A stretch of DNA of 45,328 nt, taken from contig JAHEEN010000004.1 in assembly GCA_024640685.1 (NCBI GenBank), positions 1 through 45,328 of the forward strand. Direction: 5' to 3'. Source of the stretch: Rhodospirillaceae bacterium (GTDB lineage: Bacteria > Pseudomonadota > Gammaproteobacteria > Steroidobacterales > Rariloculaceae). This document shows positions 16,259 through 26,146 of this stretch, one piece after another. How positions within the stretch are numbered: the stretch's first letter is position 1; every line of letters starts with the position of its first letter. Position numbers and translations under genes: made by a program. The notes under the pieces were generated by a model. That model was not told the DNA's origin, ran no database searches, and saw only the letters and a list, made by a program, of their open reading frames with translations.

Positions 16259-18022
16259 ATGTTTGCATTGAATACTCACCAGCCGTTAGCGCCGCGACTT
16301 GGCGCAGCCAGCGCTCCGGTGCTGGTCGCGGCCGCGTTTGTCGCCCCGATTTTCTCGGCGGATGCAGCTGTCACCATCGAGGGGCTCGAAAGCGTGTTGC
16401 TCGATAACGCGCTCGTGCACGTACGGCTCGACGAGGAACCGTGCGACGCACCGGAGTGGCGCGTTAGAGAGCTGTTCTCGCGCATCGACGAGGACGTGCG
16501 CACGGCGCTCGAAGCCTACGGGTATTACTCGCCGGGAGTGACGGCGGATCTCGAGTTCGCGGAAGCGTGCTGGGAGGTTAATGTGACCGTCGATCCCGGC
16601 GAGCCAGTGCTGTTGCGTGACGTCGAGGTTCGGCTCGAGGGTGGTGCAGTCGATGACGAGGTATTTCGAGCCGTCGTCGACGAGGCGATGCTCGAGCCCG
16701 GTGAGCCGCTCGTCCATGCGATATACGAGCAGCTCAAGCGGCGCTTGCAAACGATGGCGTTTCAGCGCGGCTATCCCGAAGCAGCATACTCTGCCAACCG
16801 CATCGACGTGTATCCGGAGATGCGCGTCGCCGACATCACGCTCGTCTTCGACTCCGGGCCACGTTATACGTTTGGAGCAATCGAGTTCAGCCAAGATGTG
16901 CTCAATCCTACGGTGCTACACGGCTACTACGAGTTTCGACGCGGAGATCCGTTCAGCAGGTTACAGCTAACGCAGCTTCACGGCGTGCTAACGGACAGCG
17001 GTTACTTCAACTCCGTCGACATCCGGCCGCTCGAAGCCGACCGCGAGGCGCGTGAAATCCCAATCTCGGTTGCGTTGACGCCGGTGCGGCGACGCGCGGT
17101 CAACTACGGTCTCGGATTTTCGACAGACACTGGGCCGCGATTCCGGTTCGGGAGTTTGAATCGTCTCGTCGACGAACGCGGCACGCAGGCAAGCATTAAC
17201 GGGCAGCTTTCGCCTGTGATATCGGAGATTTCGTATAACCGGCGTTTGCCGTATGGCGACCCTAGGACCGAGTGGCTCAGCTTTGACGTCGGCATCAAGC
17301 ATGAAGATACCGAGACTGCCCTCAGCGATACGCTCGAGGTTGGCGTTCGGCGCGTTGTCGCTCGAGGTTCCGGGTGGCAGGAAACTCACTTTGTCGATGC
17401 GGTTCTCGAGGATTTCGTCGTCGCCGACACCAAGAGCCGTTCGCGGTTGCTGATGCCGGGTATCAGCTGGCTCAAGATCGTCGCCGACAACTCGTTGCGG
17501 CCTCGAAGCGGCTATCGCCTAGGGCTCCGGCTGACCGGCGCGGACGACAACTTGGGCTCCAACGCGACGTTCGCTCAAGCCGAGGCGTCGGCGAAATGGA
17601 TCACGTCGTTCAGTAACGACACGCGGTTGCTGATGCGCTTGCGCTTAGGGTTTACGTGGCACGATGGGTTTGACATCTTGCCACCGTCGGTGCGGTTTTT
17701 CGCCGGCGGTGATAACAGTGTTCGCGGTTTTGGCTTCGAGTCACTCGGGCCGGTCGACGAAGATGGCGAGGTCATCGGTGGTGACCGTCTTGCCGTTGCG
17801 AGCGTCGAATACGAAGTGCCGTTCTCGGCTAGCTGGTCGGGCGCGATGTTCATCGACAGCGGCAGTGCGTTCGCCGGCTCGGACTTCGATTCACGTACGG
17901 GCGCCGGTTTCGGTTTGCGTTGGCAATCGCCGCTAGGGCCGATTCGATTCGATATCGCCTGGCCGGTCGACGACATCGAGAACGATCCGCGCTTGCACGT
18001 CAGCCTGGGGGCCGACCTGTGA
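16259..18022 (+). CDS. tamA: Translocation and assembly module outer-membrane protein TamA
   Basis: 587 residues of the Omp85 superfamily. A signal-like N-terminus is followed by POTRA domains (about 35-260; for example EAYGYYSPGVTADLEF and YYEFRRGDPFSRLQLTQLHGVL, typical of POTRA 1 and 3) and a C-terminal 16-strand barrel. The L6 motif is seen as RFFAGGDNSVRGFGFESLGP (about 478-497), and the chain ends in LHVSLGADL as an outer-membrane targeting strand. TamA works with TamB in outer-membrane protein or lipid transfer. The stop overlaps the TamB start. ATG 16259 is kept; the first 25 residues are long for a signal peptide, so a later start is possible. Confidence 0.9.
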   Translation: MFALNTHQPLAPRLGAASAPVLVAAAFVAPIFSADAAVTIEGLESVLLDNALVHVRLDEEPCDAPEWRVRELFSRIDEDVRTALEAYGYYSPGVTADLEFAEACWEVNVTVDPGEPVLLRDVEVRLEGGAVDDEVFRAVVDEAMLEPGEPLVHAIYEQLKRRLQTMAFQRGYPEAAYSANRIDVYPEMRVADITLVFDSGPRYTFGAIEFSQDVLNPTVLHGYYEFRRGDPFSRLQLTQLHGVLTDSGYFNSVDIRPLEADREAREIPISVALTPVRRRAVNYGLGFSTDTGPRFRFGSLNRLVDERGTQASINGQLSPVISEISYNRRLPYGDPRTEWLSFDVGIKHEDTETALSDTLEVGVRRVVARGSGWQETHFVDAVLEDFVVADTKSRSRLLMPGISWLKIVADNSLRPRSGYRLGLRLTGADDNLGSNATFAQAEASAKWITSFSNDTRLLMRLRLGFTWHDGFDILPPSVRFFAGGDNSVRGFGFESLGPVDEDGEVIGGDRLAVASVEYEVPFSASWSGAMFIDSGSAFAGSDFDSRTGAGFGLRWQSPLGPIRFDIAWPVDDIENDPRLHVSLGADL

Positions 18023-21000
18023 AGCCGCTGCGGCTCGGGTTCACGATCGCTGCGTTCGTCGGAGGTGTCGTCGTTCTCGGTATCGGATTTGCCGCGTGGC
18101 TCGCGACGACGGAATCCGGAACGGCCTGGCTCGCCGCGCGGCTCGAGCAGCGTATTCCCGGAGCGGTCGCGTTCGGCTCAGTCGGCGGCACGTTTTGGAA
18201 TGGCATCGAGCTCACTGACGTTACCGTCTCGACCGATGCTACGTCTGTGGTAGTCGATGTTGCCGAGCTCGAGATCTCGCTCGCCGAGTTGCTGCAGCGT
18301 CGAATCATCGTCAACCGGCTCGACGTCGGCACGATTCGCTACGAGCAGCGCGCAGCGACCAGCGACACGCGAGAGCCTATCAACGTGCCGGTGGAGATGG
18401 TCGTCGATGCGGGCACGATCGAGACGTTGACGATCGTGCTCGACGGCGAAGCGCGTACGCTTGGCCCGGTGACATTCGTCGGCCACGTCGGGGGTGACAC
18501 GATCGTCATTACAGAGCTCGAGGGATCGGCGCTCGGTTTCGAGATTCAGGGTGCCGCGACGATCGTGCTCGACGATGAGCTCGAGATCGACACGGCTTTC
18601 GAGTGGTCGACCGTGCGCGACGGTACCGAGTATTCGGGTCGCGGTGGGGTTGTCGGCACGTGGCCAACGCTGAGTGTGAACCAAGATATCGCCGTACCAG
18701 TTGAGCTCGAAGCCATCGGCAGTATCTCCTTCGGCGAAACGCCGAACGCCGAGCTCGAACTGACTTGGGATGACGTACAGTGGCCCTGGGCGGTGGATAT
18801 CCAAAGCGCTGATGGACAACTGCAGGTCGCTGGGTGGCTAGACAGCGTCGCGTTCGAGGGCGATGCAAGTATCGTCGTCGATGACATTGCTGCCGATATT
18901 GCGGTGACAGGGACGGCGACGCTAACAGAGATTGTTTTTGATCGCTTGGCTGCGGTCAGTCAGTTCGGTCGTGCGACGAGTTCGGGTCGCCTCGTTGTCT
19001 CACCGCTTGAATGGACGTTCGACGTAAGCGCCGAAGGCGTCGATCCCTCGGTGCGTCTGCCTGACTGGCCAGGCGCGGTTGATGTCGTCGGACGGCTGTC
19101 GGGGCATGTCGAGCCCGAGCTGGGCATCGCGCTGTCGGATGCGACGGTCTCGGGATCACTCCGTGAGCGGCCGCTCGATGCGACCGGCAGCGTTGCGTAC
19201 ACGGTGCCTGCCGCATGGCAGTTCGACGCATTGGTCGTCGAAACAGGCGGCAATCGTCTGGCGCTCGATGGCACTCTCGACGAAGCGATCGATCTCGAAA
19301 TTGATGTCGATGCGACGGATCTTGCCGGTCTGATCGATTCGGCGTCGGGCGCCTTAACCGTCGACGGCACGCTCACAGGATCGCGTCAGGACCCGGCGTT
19401 TCGCGGTGCGGCTACGGCTGCCGGTGTGACGTACGGCAGTTACGGTGCCGGCTCGGTTACGATCGACGGCGAGGTCATTGCCGATCAAGCGCGAACGATC
19501 GCACTGAATCTCGAAGCAAGCGGCGTGCAAGTCGGCGAGCGCGAGATCGAAACCGTCACGGGTCGCGTGCGCGGTAACGCGGGCGACCACGTCATCGACA
19601 TCGACATGACGGCCGAGTATGGCGATGCGACGTTCCAGGCGCGCGGCGCTTGGGACGATCAGACTTGGTCGGGGGATGTCTCCACGCTTGCGTTGACGGA
19701 GCCGACGCTCGGTCGTTGGCAGCTAGCCGCGCCGACCGCTGTGACGGCGACGCGGGCCATGCTCCTGGTCGAGCGCGCGTGCGTCAACCGAGAGCGAGCG
19801 AGCTTGTGCGCGAGCGCCCGTGTCGGCACAGACGACGACATGCTCGATCTCGTACTGCGTTCGTTCGACCTCGAAGTACTCGCTAGCGTGTTACCCGACG
19901 GTATCTCGATGTCTGGCGTATATGACGCCGACCTCGCGCTCATTGGGCCGCTGCGTCAACCGACCGGGCAGTTTTCGGCCAGCGGCGCGAACAGTGTCGT
20001 CACAATCCGCGAGCCCGATCAGCCGCCGCTGGAGATACAGATCGAGACCCTGCGAGCCGACGCGGAGCTCTCGCCGAGCGGAGACCTGAGCCTCGATATG
20101 GCGTTCGATAGCAGCAGCGGTGGCAGCTTCGACGTAGCCGCGAGCGTCATCGCTCTCTGGTCTGAGGCGCCAACCGTCGCGGGTGAGATCTCCGGACGCT
20201 GGCCGGATCTCGGATTTCTGTCGCTACTGAGTCCTGACGTTGGCGAGGTTGTTGGTAGCGGAAGCGTCAATCTGATGCTCGACGGCCCGCTGCGCGATCC
20301 GCAACTCAGCGGTAGCGCACGTTGGCTTGGCGGACGGCTCGAGGTGCCGCGATTTGGTTTTGTCGTCGACGGTATCGACGCGACTATTTCGAGCACCGGC
20401 GGCACCGAGTTATCCGTCGACGCATCGGGCAACGTAGGCTCGGGCCGTCTGTTGGTTACTGGCACGACCCAGCTCGACTCTGACGCAGGCTGGCCGACCC
20501 GGCTGCAGATCTTTGGCGAGCGGCTCGAAGCGGTGCGTTTGCCTGAGGCGCAGATTCTGCTCACACCGGCGCTTTTGGTTGAGGCGGCGTTGCCGAACAT
20601 CAATGTGTCGGGCGCATTCTTGGTTCCGCAAGCACGACTGATGCTAGACGAGCTGCCGGAACAGGCTGCCGCGCCGTCGCCGGACACGGTCGTCCACGAC
20701 GTTGCGCGCGAGGCGGGACCGCGACCATTGAATGTTCGTGCCGATATTCGCGTCGGTCTCGGAGATGACGTGCGCTACATGGGCGCGGGTCTCGACGTCG
20801 CACTCGCCGGTGCGATGGGGGTGTCGTACCAGTCTGGCGAGGCCGCCATTGCATCCGGTGCCGTCACACTGTCGGGCCAGTATCAAGCCTATGGCCAGAC
20901 GCTAGAGATCGAGGAGGGTCGGTTGCTGTTTGCCGGGCCTATTGCGAATCCGAATCTCGACGTGCGGGCCATTCGTCGGATTGATGAGACGATAGCCGGC

Positions 21001-21429
21001 ATTCAATTGAGCGGCACCGTCGAAGCTCCGGTCAGCCGCGTGTTCTCGGAGCCGGCAATGCCGGAGGCCGACGCCTTAGCATACTTACTGCTCGGTCGTC
21101 CGCTGGCTGGGACTGGCGACGAGGAGACGGCAACGCTCGAGACTGCAGCGTTTGCAATGGGCCTTCAGCAAGCGCTGCCCGCCATTCAGCGCGTCGGTGA
21201 TTCGCTCGGTCTCGACGAGTTCGGCGTGCAGACGACGAGCGCCGACACCGGTGAGCTCATGGCCGGTAAGCGCATCAGCCCACGTGTCTATATTCGCTAC
21301 ACGTACGGGCTCTTCAATCGTATCGGCGGTGTGTTGATGCGGTTCAATCTCAACAACCGAGTCAGTCTCGAAACGCGCTCGGGCGACTATCGGTCGATGG
21401 ATCTTATTTACACTGTTGAGCGTGACTGA
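18019..21429 (+). CDS. tamB: Translocation and assembly module inner-membrane protein TamB
   Basis: 1136 residues with one N-terminal membrane helix (about 8-30), a very long repetitive beta-rich, acidic body (a beta-taco or AsmA-like groove), and the conserved C-terminal TamB domain (old name DUF490) in roughly the last 350 residues. The latter includes LLFAGPIANPNLDVRAIRR and ALAYLLLGRPLAG. It spans the periplasm and pairs with TamA. The frame is open into tamA, but GTG 18019 overlaps the tamA stop (GTGA) and places the membrane helix at the N-terminus, so it is the better start. A hairpin about 90 bases downstream could end the transcript. Confidence 0.9.
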   Translation: MKPLRLGFTIAAFVGGVVVLGIGFAAWLATTESGTAWLAARLEQRIPGAVAFGSVGGTFWNGIELTDVTVSTDATSVVVDVAELEISLAELLQRRIIVNRLDVGTIRYEQRAATSDTREPINVPVEMVVDAGTIETLTIVLDGEARTLGPVTFVGHVGGDTIVITELEGSALGFEIQGAATIVLDDELEIDTAFEWSTVRDGTEYSGRGGVVGTWPTLSVNQDIAVPVELEAIGSISFGETPNAELELTWDDVQWPWAVDIQSADGQLQVAGWLDSVAFEGDASIVVDDIAADIAVTGTATLTEIVFDRLAAVSQFGRATSSGRLVVSPLEWTFDVSAEGVDPSVRLPDWPGAVDVVGRLSGHVEPELGIALSDATVSGSLRERPLDATGSVAYTVPAAWQFDALVVETGGNRLALDGTLDEAIDLEIDVDATDLAGLIDSASGALTVDGTLTGSRQDPAFRGAATAAGVTYGSYGAGSVTIDGEVIADQARTIALNLEASGVQVGEREIETVTGRVRGNAGDHVIDIDMTAEYGDATFQARGAWDDQTWSGDVSTLALTEPTLGRWQLAAPTAVTATRAMLLVERACVNRERASLCASARVGTDDDMLDLVLRSFDLEVLASVLPDGISMSGVYDADLALIGPLRQPTGQFSASGANSVVTIREPDQPPLEIQIETLRADAELSPSGDLSLDMAFDSSSGGSFDVAASVIALWSEAPTVAGEISGRWPDLGFLSLLSPDVGEVVGSGSVNLMLDGPLRDPQLSGSARWLGGRLEVPRFGFVVDGIDATISSTGGTELSVDASGNVGSGRLLVTGTTQLDSDAGWPTRLQIFGERLEAVRLPEAQILLTPALLVEAALPNINVSGAFLVPQARLMLDELPEQAAAPSPDTVVHDVAREAGPRPLNVRADIRVGLGDDVRYMGAGLDVALAGAMGVSYQSGEAAIASGAVTLSGQYQAYGQTLEIEEGRLLFAGPIANPNLDVRAIRRIDETIAGIQLSGTVEAPVSRVFSEPAMPEADALAYLLLGRPLAGTGDEETATLETAAFAMGLQQALPAIQRVGDSLGLDEFGVQTTSADTGELMAGKRISPRVYIRYTYGLFNRIGGVLMRFNLNNRVSLETRSGDYRSMDLIYTVERD

Positions 21430-21516
21430 CGCGATCCTTCTACCGTGTCAGTTCGGACGCTCAATTAGATGGTCCGGCCGCGGGCGTTCCGCGATCGAAT
21501 GCTTCGAGGTGCTAAG

Positions 21517-21538
21517 AAATCCTCCCGCGGAAGGATTT
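21517..21538 (+). terminator. Hairpin downstream of tamB
   Basis: AAATCCT and AGGATTT form a seven-pair stem around an eight-base loop, followed by only one further T. It lies 87 bases after the tamB stop and is the best terminator candidate there, though the T-tract is short. Confidence 0.4.
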
Positions 21539-21886
21539 TCGAACTCCCGTGCGGCATCGCCGGATGGGAGGACAGAAACGCCGTCCGGATTGATGAAGCA
21601 GCATGAGGTTCTCGAGCGATGTCTCACCGCCCAATGCGCAACGACCGCCTGGCATAGGCTCTAGCTGCCGAATCGAACGATTCTAGCGTTCCCCGTCGCT
21701 GACAACGCGCGCAATGAGCTGCAATTCGGTGTTCGTGCTCGAATCGGCGCGGGGAGGGTCGAGGATTGCGCTCATTGATCGATTCGGCAGGACCTTTTCG
21801 TGACTTCAATCACACTGAATCCGACTTATTCCGTTAACACTTAACATGCTCACCCGTACGCAAGACAGGACAGGGAGCTTCAAGCT
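21539..21886. other. Intergenic spacer without a recognisable gene
   Basis: No convincing coding frame or RNA gene is seen. One perfect palindrome, GAATCG-AA-CGATTC at 21670-21683, could be a regulator site. The bases just before 21887 are AT-rich (for example TTATTCCGTTAACACTTAAC) and probably hold the promoter of the next gene, but no clean -35/-10 pair is visible. Confidence 0.4.
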
Positions 21887-22312
21887 GTGGACAATGCATT
21901 TACAGACACCGTTCCTAACGTTCTACTAGCCGCGGCTGAGGAAGATACGGCTGACACGGCGGAATTGCCTGTACTGGCGCCTACAGCGTCACAACAGTTT
22001 GAGAAGTATTCGAAAGCCTTCTTACGTTTCTACAGAGCTCGAAGAATCTTATCCGGCAATCGCAACATCAATACCGTAACTCGAGAACGTGCACTCTACG
22101 CCTGGCAGTATCTTGCGACTTTGGCGCCGATCGAGTTACCGCCGACACTTAGAGATCCCTATCGCGAAGTCTCCGAGCTTGCTGGTCAGCTAGATCAGGG
22201 AAGCGCGTCTCAGTCACCCGTCAAGCTGGTTGCGAATGTTTTGAAGCTAACCCTTTCTATCGACGAAACCGTGGACGACCTGCTAGCGGAAACTGAGAAG
22301 CCGTCCACCTAG
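21887..22312 (+). CDS. Hypothetical soluble protein
   Basis: 141 residues, not recognised. There is no signal peptide or membrane helix. The first 40 residues are acidic and low in complexity (AAAEEDTADTAELPVL), and the rest is predicted helical with two basic stretches (KYSKAFLRFYRARRILSGNRN). The start is GTG 21887, with AGGGAG about nine bases upstream; no in-frame ATG lies near the N-terminus. Base composition is lower in GC than in tamB, which fits an accessory region. A weak hairpin with a run of seven T follows at about 22354. The gene converges on the next one. Confidence 0.55.
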   Translation: MDNAFTDTVPNVLLAAAEEDTADTAELPVLAPTASQQFEKYSKAFLRFYRARRILSGNRNINTVTRERALYAWQYLATLAPIELPPTLRDPYREVSELAGQLDQGSASQSPVKLVANVLKLTLSIDETVDDLLAETEKPST

Positions 22313-22353
22313 GGTGGAAGAGGCCCCGTCCAAACACGAAAAGAAATCTCTCG

Positions 22354-22377
22354 AAACCAATGAGCTGCGGTTTTTTT
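22354..22377 (+). terminator. Weak terminator-like hairpin with T-tract
   Basis: AAACC (22354-22358) can pair with GGTTT (22369-22373), and a tract of seven T runs from 22371 to 22377. The stem is only five pairs, so this is a weak candidate for ending the gene at 21887-22312. Confidence 0.3.
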
Positions 22378-22412
22378 CTAGTGCTTGTATAGAGCTCGAG
22401 TTGCGTCGCTCA

Positions 22413-22784
22413 CTATAGCGCTAGAGTCGAATATCCGTTGCGTCTCTCGAGCACGGCGATGACGTGCCGAATACTGTTAGTTGGAGTTGTGCGCGCGACC
22501 ACGCGGTAGCCATTAATTTCTGGCGGCCCCAACAGACAGTCGCTGAACTCGGAACAGATTTTAGCTACCTGTTCTGCCTTTATATCCGATTGCGCTTCTG
22601 ACTCAACAGCTGAAACCACAATGCTATTTCCTTCGGCATCGATCACGTTCGTGAGTGTCACCATGCCATCCATGCCCATTATTGTCGGCAACAATTCCTG
22701 TGCCTTGGCCTCCGCTTCGGCAATGGATTCCAGCTTCATCGTGTATGTAGATATCCGTGCAAACAGGGGGGCTCTCTCTTTCAC
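22413..22784 (-). CDS. Ferredoxin-like-fold (antibiotic-biosynthesis-monooxygenase type) small protein
   Basis: 123 residues. FARISTYTMK at the start, then an amphipathic helix (SIAEAEAKAQELLPTIMGMDG) and a strand region (NSIVVSAVESEAQSDI), fit the small alpha/beta dimeric ferredoxin-like fold used by ABM-type and Dabb-type proteins. These often bind or oxidise small molecules, but many have no known activity, and no catalytic residue can be assigned. The start is GTG 22784; an earlier ATG one base pair away is followed immediately by a stop. The FARI strand must be included, so later ATG codons are less likely. No partner genes are obvious. Confidence 0.5.
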   Translation of the reverse strand: MKERAPLFARISTYTMKLESIAEAEAKAQELLPTIMGMDGMVTLTNVIDAEGNSIVVSAVESEAQSDIKAEQVAKICSEFSDCLLGPPEINGYRVVARTTPTNSIRHVIAVLERRNGYSTLAL

Positions 22785-23253
22785 ATCTCTCTTTAAATTA
22801 GCTGGGCGATGCTATCTCGCTGAGCATCACTTCGGTCGCTCTAGGGCGTCCACTCAACGTTGAGAAAATATCGCCCCAATGTCGGCATTTCTCCCGCGAG
22901 TTATCTCTAACCTACGTTAAATCTTCGTTTCTCCGGCTACGGCCGCTTCCGAGCGCACTCGAGATATTGGTTCGAGCTACGTTAGCGACCTGCCTAACGG
23001 TGAAGTCCAGCGAGTTGCGGACGTTTTCGCGAGGACACTGCCGGTTGGCCCTGCTGTCTCGATGTAGAGGCTCTCGGAGGCGCCTCATCGGGCGACATTG
23101 CCAAAACTTCCTCTCCGCGGCATTTCGCCGCGACCGCATTCATGGGCAGAAACTCGGTCTACCGCCGCGCTATTTTGTGAGCTAGTTCACAAGAAAACGA
23201 TGAAGACGCCAGCAGACTTCAACATAACGTAACCAGAAGTGAATTCCGCCGCT
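22785..23253. other. Intergenic spacer with degenerate repeat segments
   Basis: No convincing gene. It contains GGCTACGGCCGCTTCCGAG around 22932, nearly repeated in the spacer at about 23958, and GAGAAAATATC at about 22861, similar to segments near 25194 and 26381. These may be eroded copies of a dispersed intergenic sequence. Confidence 0.35.
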
Positions 23254-23856
23254 ATGTATTGCCGAATATTTGCAATTGCTCTTACCGCAAACACAGTAAT
23301 GGGCTGCGCAATGATGCAGGATTTCGCCACCCTTCGATCTGTTGATTTTCAGCTTGAAGGAATTGCCCAGGGGCGCCTAGCTGGAATCGATCTCTCCCGC
23401 GCTCGATCGTCATCGGACTTGAGTATAAGCGACGGCGCCCGTGTCGAATCCGCGCTAATGCGCGGCGAACTGCCACTGTCGTTTCAGATCCAGGTACGCG
23501 CTGAGAACCCGATCCGGAACCGCGTTGCCGCACGACTTTTGCGATTGCAATGGACCTTGTTTTTAGACGACACGGAGACGATTTCGGGTCAGACTGCGCC
23601 CGGCTACAGATTACTGCCCGGCGAACCGACGACTGTTCCGATCGAAATTTCGCTCGATCTGCTCGAATTCTACGAGCCAAATAGCCAGGACCTCATCGAA
23701 CTCGCGATTAGCTTAGCCGGAGCTGGTGCAATACCAGAAAAAATTGCGGTCCGTGCGGTGCCAACTATAAATACGCGCCTGGGAGCGATCACGTATCCAG
23801 GGCCGATCAGGATTGCATCTGACTCCGTTGGACGCACATTTGTAGCTCAAAACTAA
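23254..23856 (+). CDS. Lipoprotein with LEA14/WHy-like domain
   Basis: 200 residues. A short signal peptide ends in a lipobox-like VMGC, giving lipidation at the cysteine. The body resembles the LEA type-2 (water-stress, WHy) fold seen in bacterial lipoproteins: VDFQLEGIAQGRLAGIDLSRAR, then LPLSFQIQVRAENPIRNRVAARLLRLQWTLFLDD and LLPGEPTTVPIEISLDL. Such proteins sit in the cell envelope and their role is unclear. ATG 23254 is chosen because it begins a compact signal peptide; GTG 23239 would add five residues. Neither has a strong ribosome site. The neighbours do not suggest a function. Confidence 0.65.
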   Translation: MYCRIFAIALTANTVMGCAMMQDFATLRSVDFQLEGIAQGRLAGIDLSRARSSSDLSISDGARVESALMRGELPLSFQIQVRAENPIRNRVAARLLRLQWTLFLDDTETISGQTAPGYRLLPGEPTTVPIEISLDLLEFYEPNSQDLIELAISLAGAGAIPEKIAVRAVPTINTRLGAITYPGPIRIASDSVGRTFVAQN

Positions 23857-24065
23857 CGAACGCGACAGGCTAGCCGCGAACTAACCTTCAAGAAGTATTT
23901 CCGACAACGATCTACCGATACAGAAGTTCGCGACTAATGGTTGTCAACTTTTTGTTTCGAAGGCTACGTCCGCTTCGGAGCGCAGAGCAGACCGTTCGCT
24001 ATCCTCAACTAGCGTGCTGGCTAGGGACGGCTTGTGGCCGTTGAATCAGTATCCAGGAACCATTG

Positions 24066-25130
24066 CTAGTTCAACTCTTGCTCTACTTCACATGCGTAGC
24101 TATTAACGGATATCTCAGGTCTCCATATCCATGCCGTTGTTTGAGTGACCGGGGACTCCAACATGACTGGATCGGTCACTTCGATCTCATAGTCTAGTCT
24201 GCTTCCATCCGCGCTTGGCCTGAAAATCTCGAGCAGCTCAATCTCGGAACTTACCGGCAGCTCATACGTGCTCTCGGTGATATGGTTAGTTCGAATGACT
24301 AAGGCATCGCCATCCCAGCGACCGACCGAATGTCCCATTAGGGTATGCTCCTGCGGCACCTCTGCTTCGTCCGGATTCATATAGATAATCCGCCTAGAAT
24401 CGTTTTCCTCAAAGTGAATCACGATGTTCTCGCCATCTCGGACGAATTCCATCGGTAGCGGATTATTCATGAGTCTGGGCATATTCCAGTCCGTGCAACC
24501 AAGAATAAAATTGGCGGCTGGGTCCCATTCATCACGAACCGCTCGACCTTGAGCAGTAAATGGAAAGCTGTCAATTTCCTCATTGTTAAAGATCCCTCCC
24601 TCGTCAACTCGCAGCCTTTCTCCAATCCGGCTCCAGACCCGAAAGATCCCGTCGGCAGTTCGCCGCGCTATCTCGACGGCCTCCTCGTCGTAAGCGCCTT
24701 CCAGAAGTTCAACATCACCGTTAGCGGAAAAATACTCTCTGGCCCCAAGAGTGAGCAGAACCTCCTCTCCACTCGCCAACAGTATGTTCCTCGCAAACAT
24801 CTCTGGGCGGTTCCGCATCGACTGATCGCCGAGAATCTTGACGTTATCGCCGATGCTGAGGATTTCGCTGGTAATACCCTGGGCCCTAAGAACACCCAGC
24901 GCTCCAGACTCGACATGCCATCGGATCGTCTCGCCTCGTTCATCCTGAACATCAAGTTCAAAGATTGTGTGAGGATTCCTCCACTGAATTGCTCTAATTA
25001 CGCCTTCGATCTCTACTTTCACATCTGGATTGAAGAAAGCACGAGTCGAGTGATGAGCCAAGGATTCCGAAGGAAGGAGTAGAACCACAAATATCGCTAT
25101 GGATGACGCCTCGGCTCGATAGCAAAACAT
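24066..25130 (-). CDS. DUF6152-type exported two-domain protein (paralogue 3)
   Basis: 354 residues with the same two-domain plan as the proteins at 3749 and 6458. The signal peptide ends in SLA, giving a mature start HHSTRAFF. The DUF6152 part has IQWRNPHTIFELDV and SIGDNVKILGDQS, and the C-terminal domain has GHSVGRWDGDALVIRT. It ends with EVEQELN. Unlike paralogues 1 and 2, its codons are much less GC-biased, so it may have been acquired separately. It lies alone on the minus strand between a lipoprotein and an amidotransferase, with long spacers. Function unknown. Confidence 0.78.
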   Translation of the reverse strand: MFCYRAEASSIAIFVVLLLPSESLAHHSTRAFFNPDVKVEIEGVIRAIQWRNPHTIFELDVQDERGETIRWHVESGALGVLRAQGITSEILSIGDNVKILGDQSMRNRPEMFARNILLASGEEVLLTLGAREYFSANGDVELLEGAYDEEAVEIARRTADGIFRVWSRIGERLRVDEGGIFNNEEIDSFPFTAQGRAVRDEWDPAANFILGCTDWNMPRLMNNPLPMEFVRDGENIVIHFEENDSRRIIYMNPDEAEVPQEHTLMGHSVGRWDGDALVIRTNHITESTYELPVSSEIELLEIFRPSADGSRLDYEIEVTDPVMLESPVTQTTAWIWRPEISVNSYACEVEQELN

Positions 25131-25279
25131 TAGATTTCTCCCTCTGCGGAAGGTCGGCTTTCGGCCAGCTTGAGCTATCCGCTCAATGCTGAGAAGATAT
25201 CATCGGAAGTTCCGCTTTAGAGCGTTTTCTCGCTGTGAACGAAAGTTGACTCTTGGCTTCGGGCGCTTAGCGATCTCCG

Positions 25280-26146
25280 TCATCTTTCGAATACTATCGG
25301 CTCAACTTCGACCTGTGTGTCGGCAGAGACGCTGATCGAGTGGTTCAACGGCACTGGCCTCCAATTGCTTCGGTCATCGGTTAACGGCTCGGAGGCAATG
25401 ATTACGGTACTGGCCTGGCTCATATCGCCCAGCATTTGATACTGCCCGTCCCGAACCTCGAATCGCTCACCCTGGGTGATATAGAGTGTCTCGGCGTGAC
25501 TGTCAGAGGCGGTCACGTAGCGGGTCGCGAGCAAACTATTGCCGTCGGTGACACACAGATTCAGTCGTGAAGCCTCGGTAACTCCCCCATCCTCAAGCCA
25601 GGTCTCTAAGAGTCCGATCGTTCGCTCCATGGCTAGCCGCCAGCTCTCGAGTGCACGGGTATCCTCATAGCGGCTGAGCTCATTCAAGAACAACCCGAAA
25701 ACGTGCTCCGAGTCCGTCGTCCCCTGAATCAGATCATAGTACTCGTCGCCTAAATGTTGTCTCAGCCGCCGTCTTATTGTTTTGAAACCCGCGACTCGTC
25801 CGTTGTGCATCCATAGGAAGTCCCCATGCAGAAACGGATGACAGTTCAGCTCAGTGACAGGCATCCCCGGTGACGCAGCACGTACGTGAGCGAATATACA
25901 GGTCGACCGTACTTTATCTGCCAGTCGACGCAGATTGCGATTGGCCCAGGCCGGTTGGATACTGGTAAAGACGCATGGTGTCGAGTCGATCTCTTTTGTA
26001 TACCAACCGACTCCAAAGCCATCACCATTCAGCGGTTCCTCGCGCTCGCGAGCACGGAAACTCTGATGAATCAGCGATTGCTCGGCGCGCGTCAGAAGGT
26101 CCGCTAGGAAGATCGGCTGACCCTTGTAGGCGACGAATCGACACAT
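25280..26146 (-). CDS. Class II glutamine amidotransferase (YafJ/EgtC-like)
   Basis: 288 residues beginning MCRFVAYKG, so after removal of methionine the N-terminal cysteine is the nucleophile of an Ntn-type glutaminase. Further family marks are NGDGFGVGWY, a FAHVRAASPG segment, NCHPFLHGDFLWMHNGRV and a TTDSEHVFGLFL stretch. It should release ammonia from glutamine, or cleave a gamma-glutamyl amide as EgtC does. No ergothioneine genes are near, so the substrate is open. It has no fused synthase domain. Spacers on both sides are long, so it is probably monocistronic. Confidence 0.85.
   Translation of the reverse strand: MCRFVAYKGQPIFLADLLTRAEQSLIHQSFRAREREEPLNGDGFGVGWYTKEIDSTPCVFTSIQPAWANRNLRRLADKVRSTCIFAHVRAASPGMPVTELNCHPFLHGDFLWMHNGRVAGFKTIRRRLRQHLGDEYYDLIQGTTDSEHVFGLFLNELSRYEDTRALESWRLAMERTIGLLETWLEDGGVTEASRLNLCVTDGNSLLATRYVTASDSHAETLYITQGERFEVRDGQYQMLGDMSQASTVIIASEPLTDDRSNWRPVPLNHSISVSADTQVEVEPIVFER

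Noticed and set aside
21416-21664. Small frame after tamB
   Set aside because: No ribosome site, unusual composition and it spans the terminator-like hairpin.
22967-23185. 72-codon frame in the spacer
   Set aside because: Arginine/serine-rich shadow-like composition and no ribosome site.
24549-25082. Long plus-strand frame of 177 codons
   Set aside because: It lies antisense to the DUF6152-type gene, which has a signal peptide and conserved motifs.
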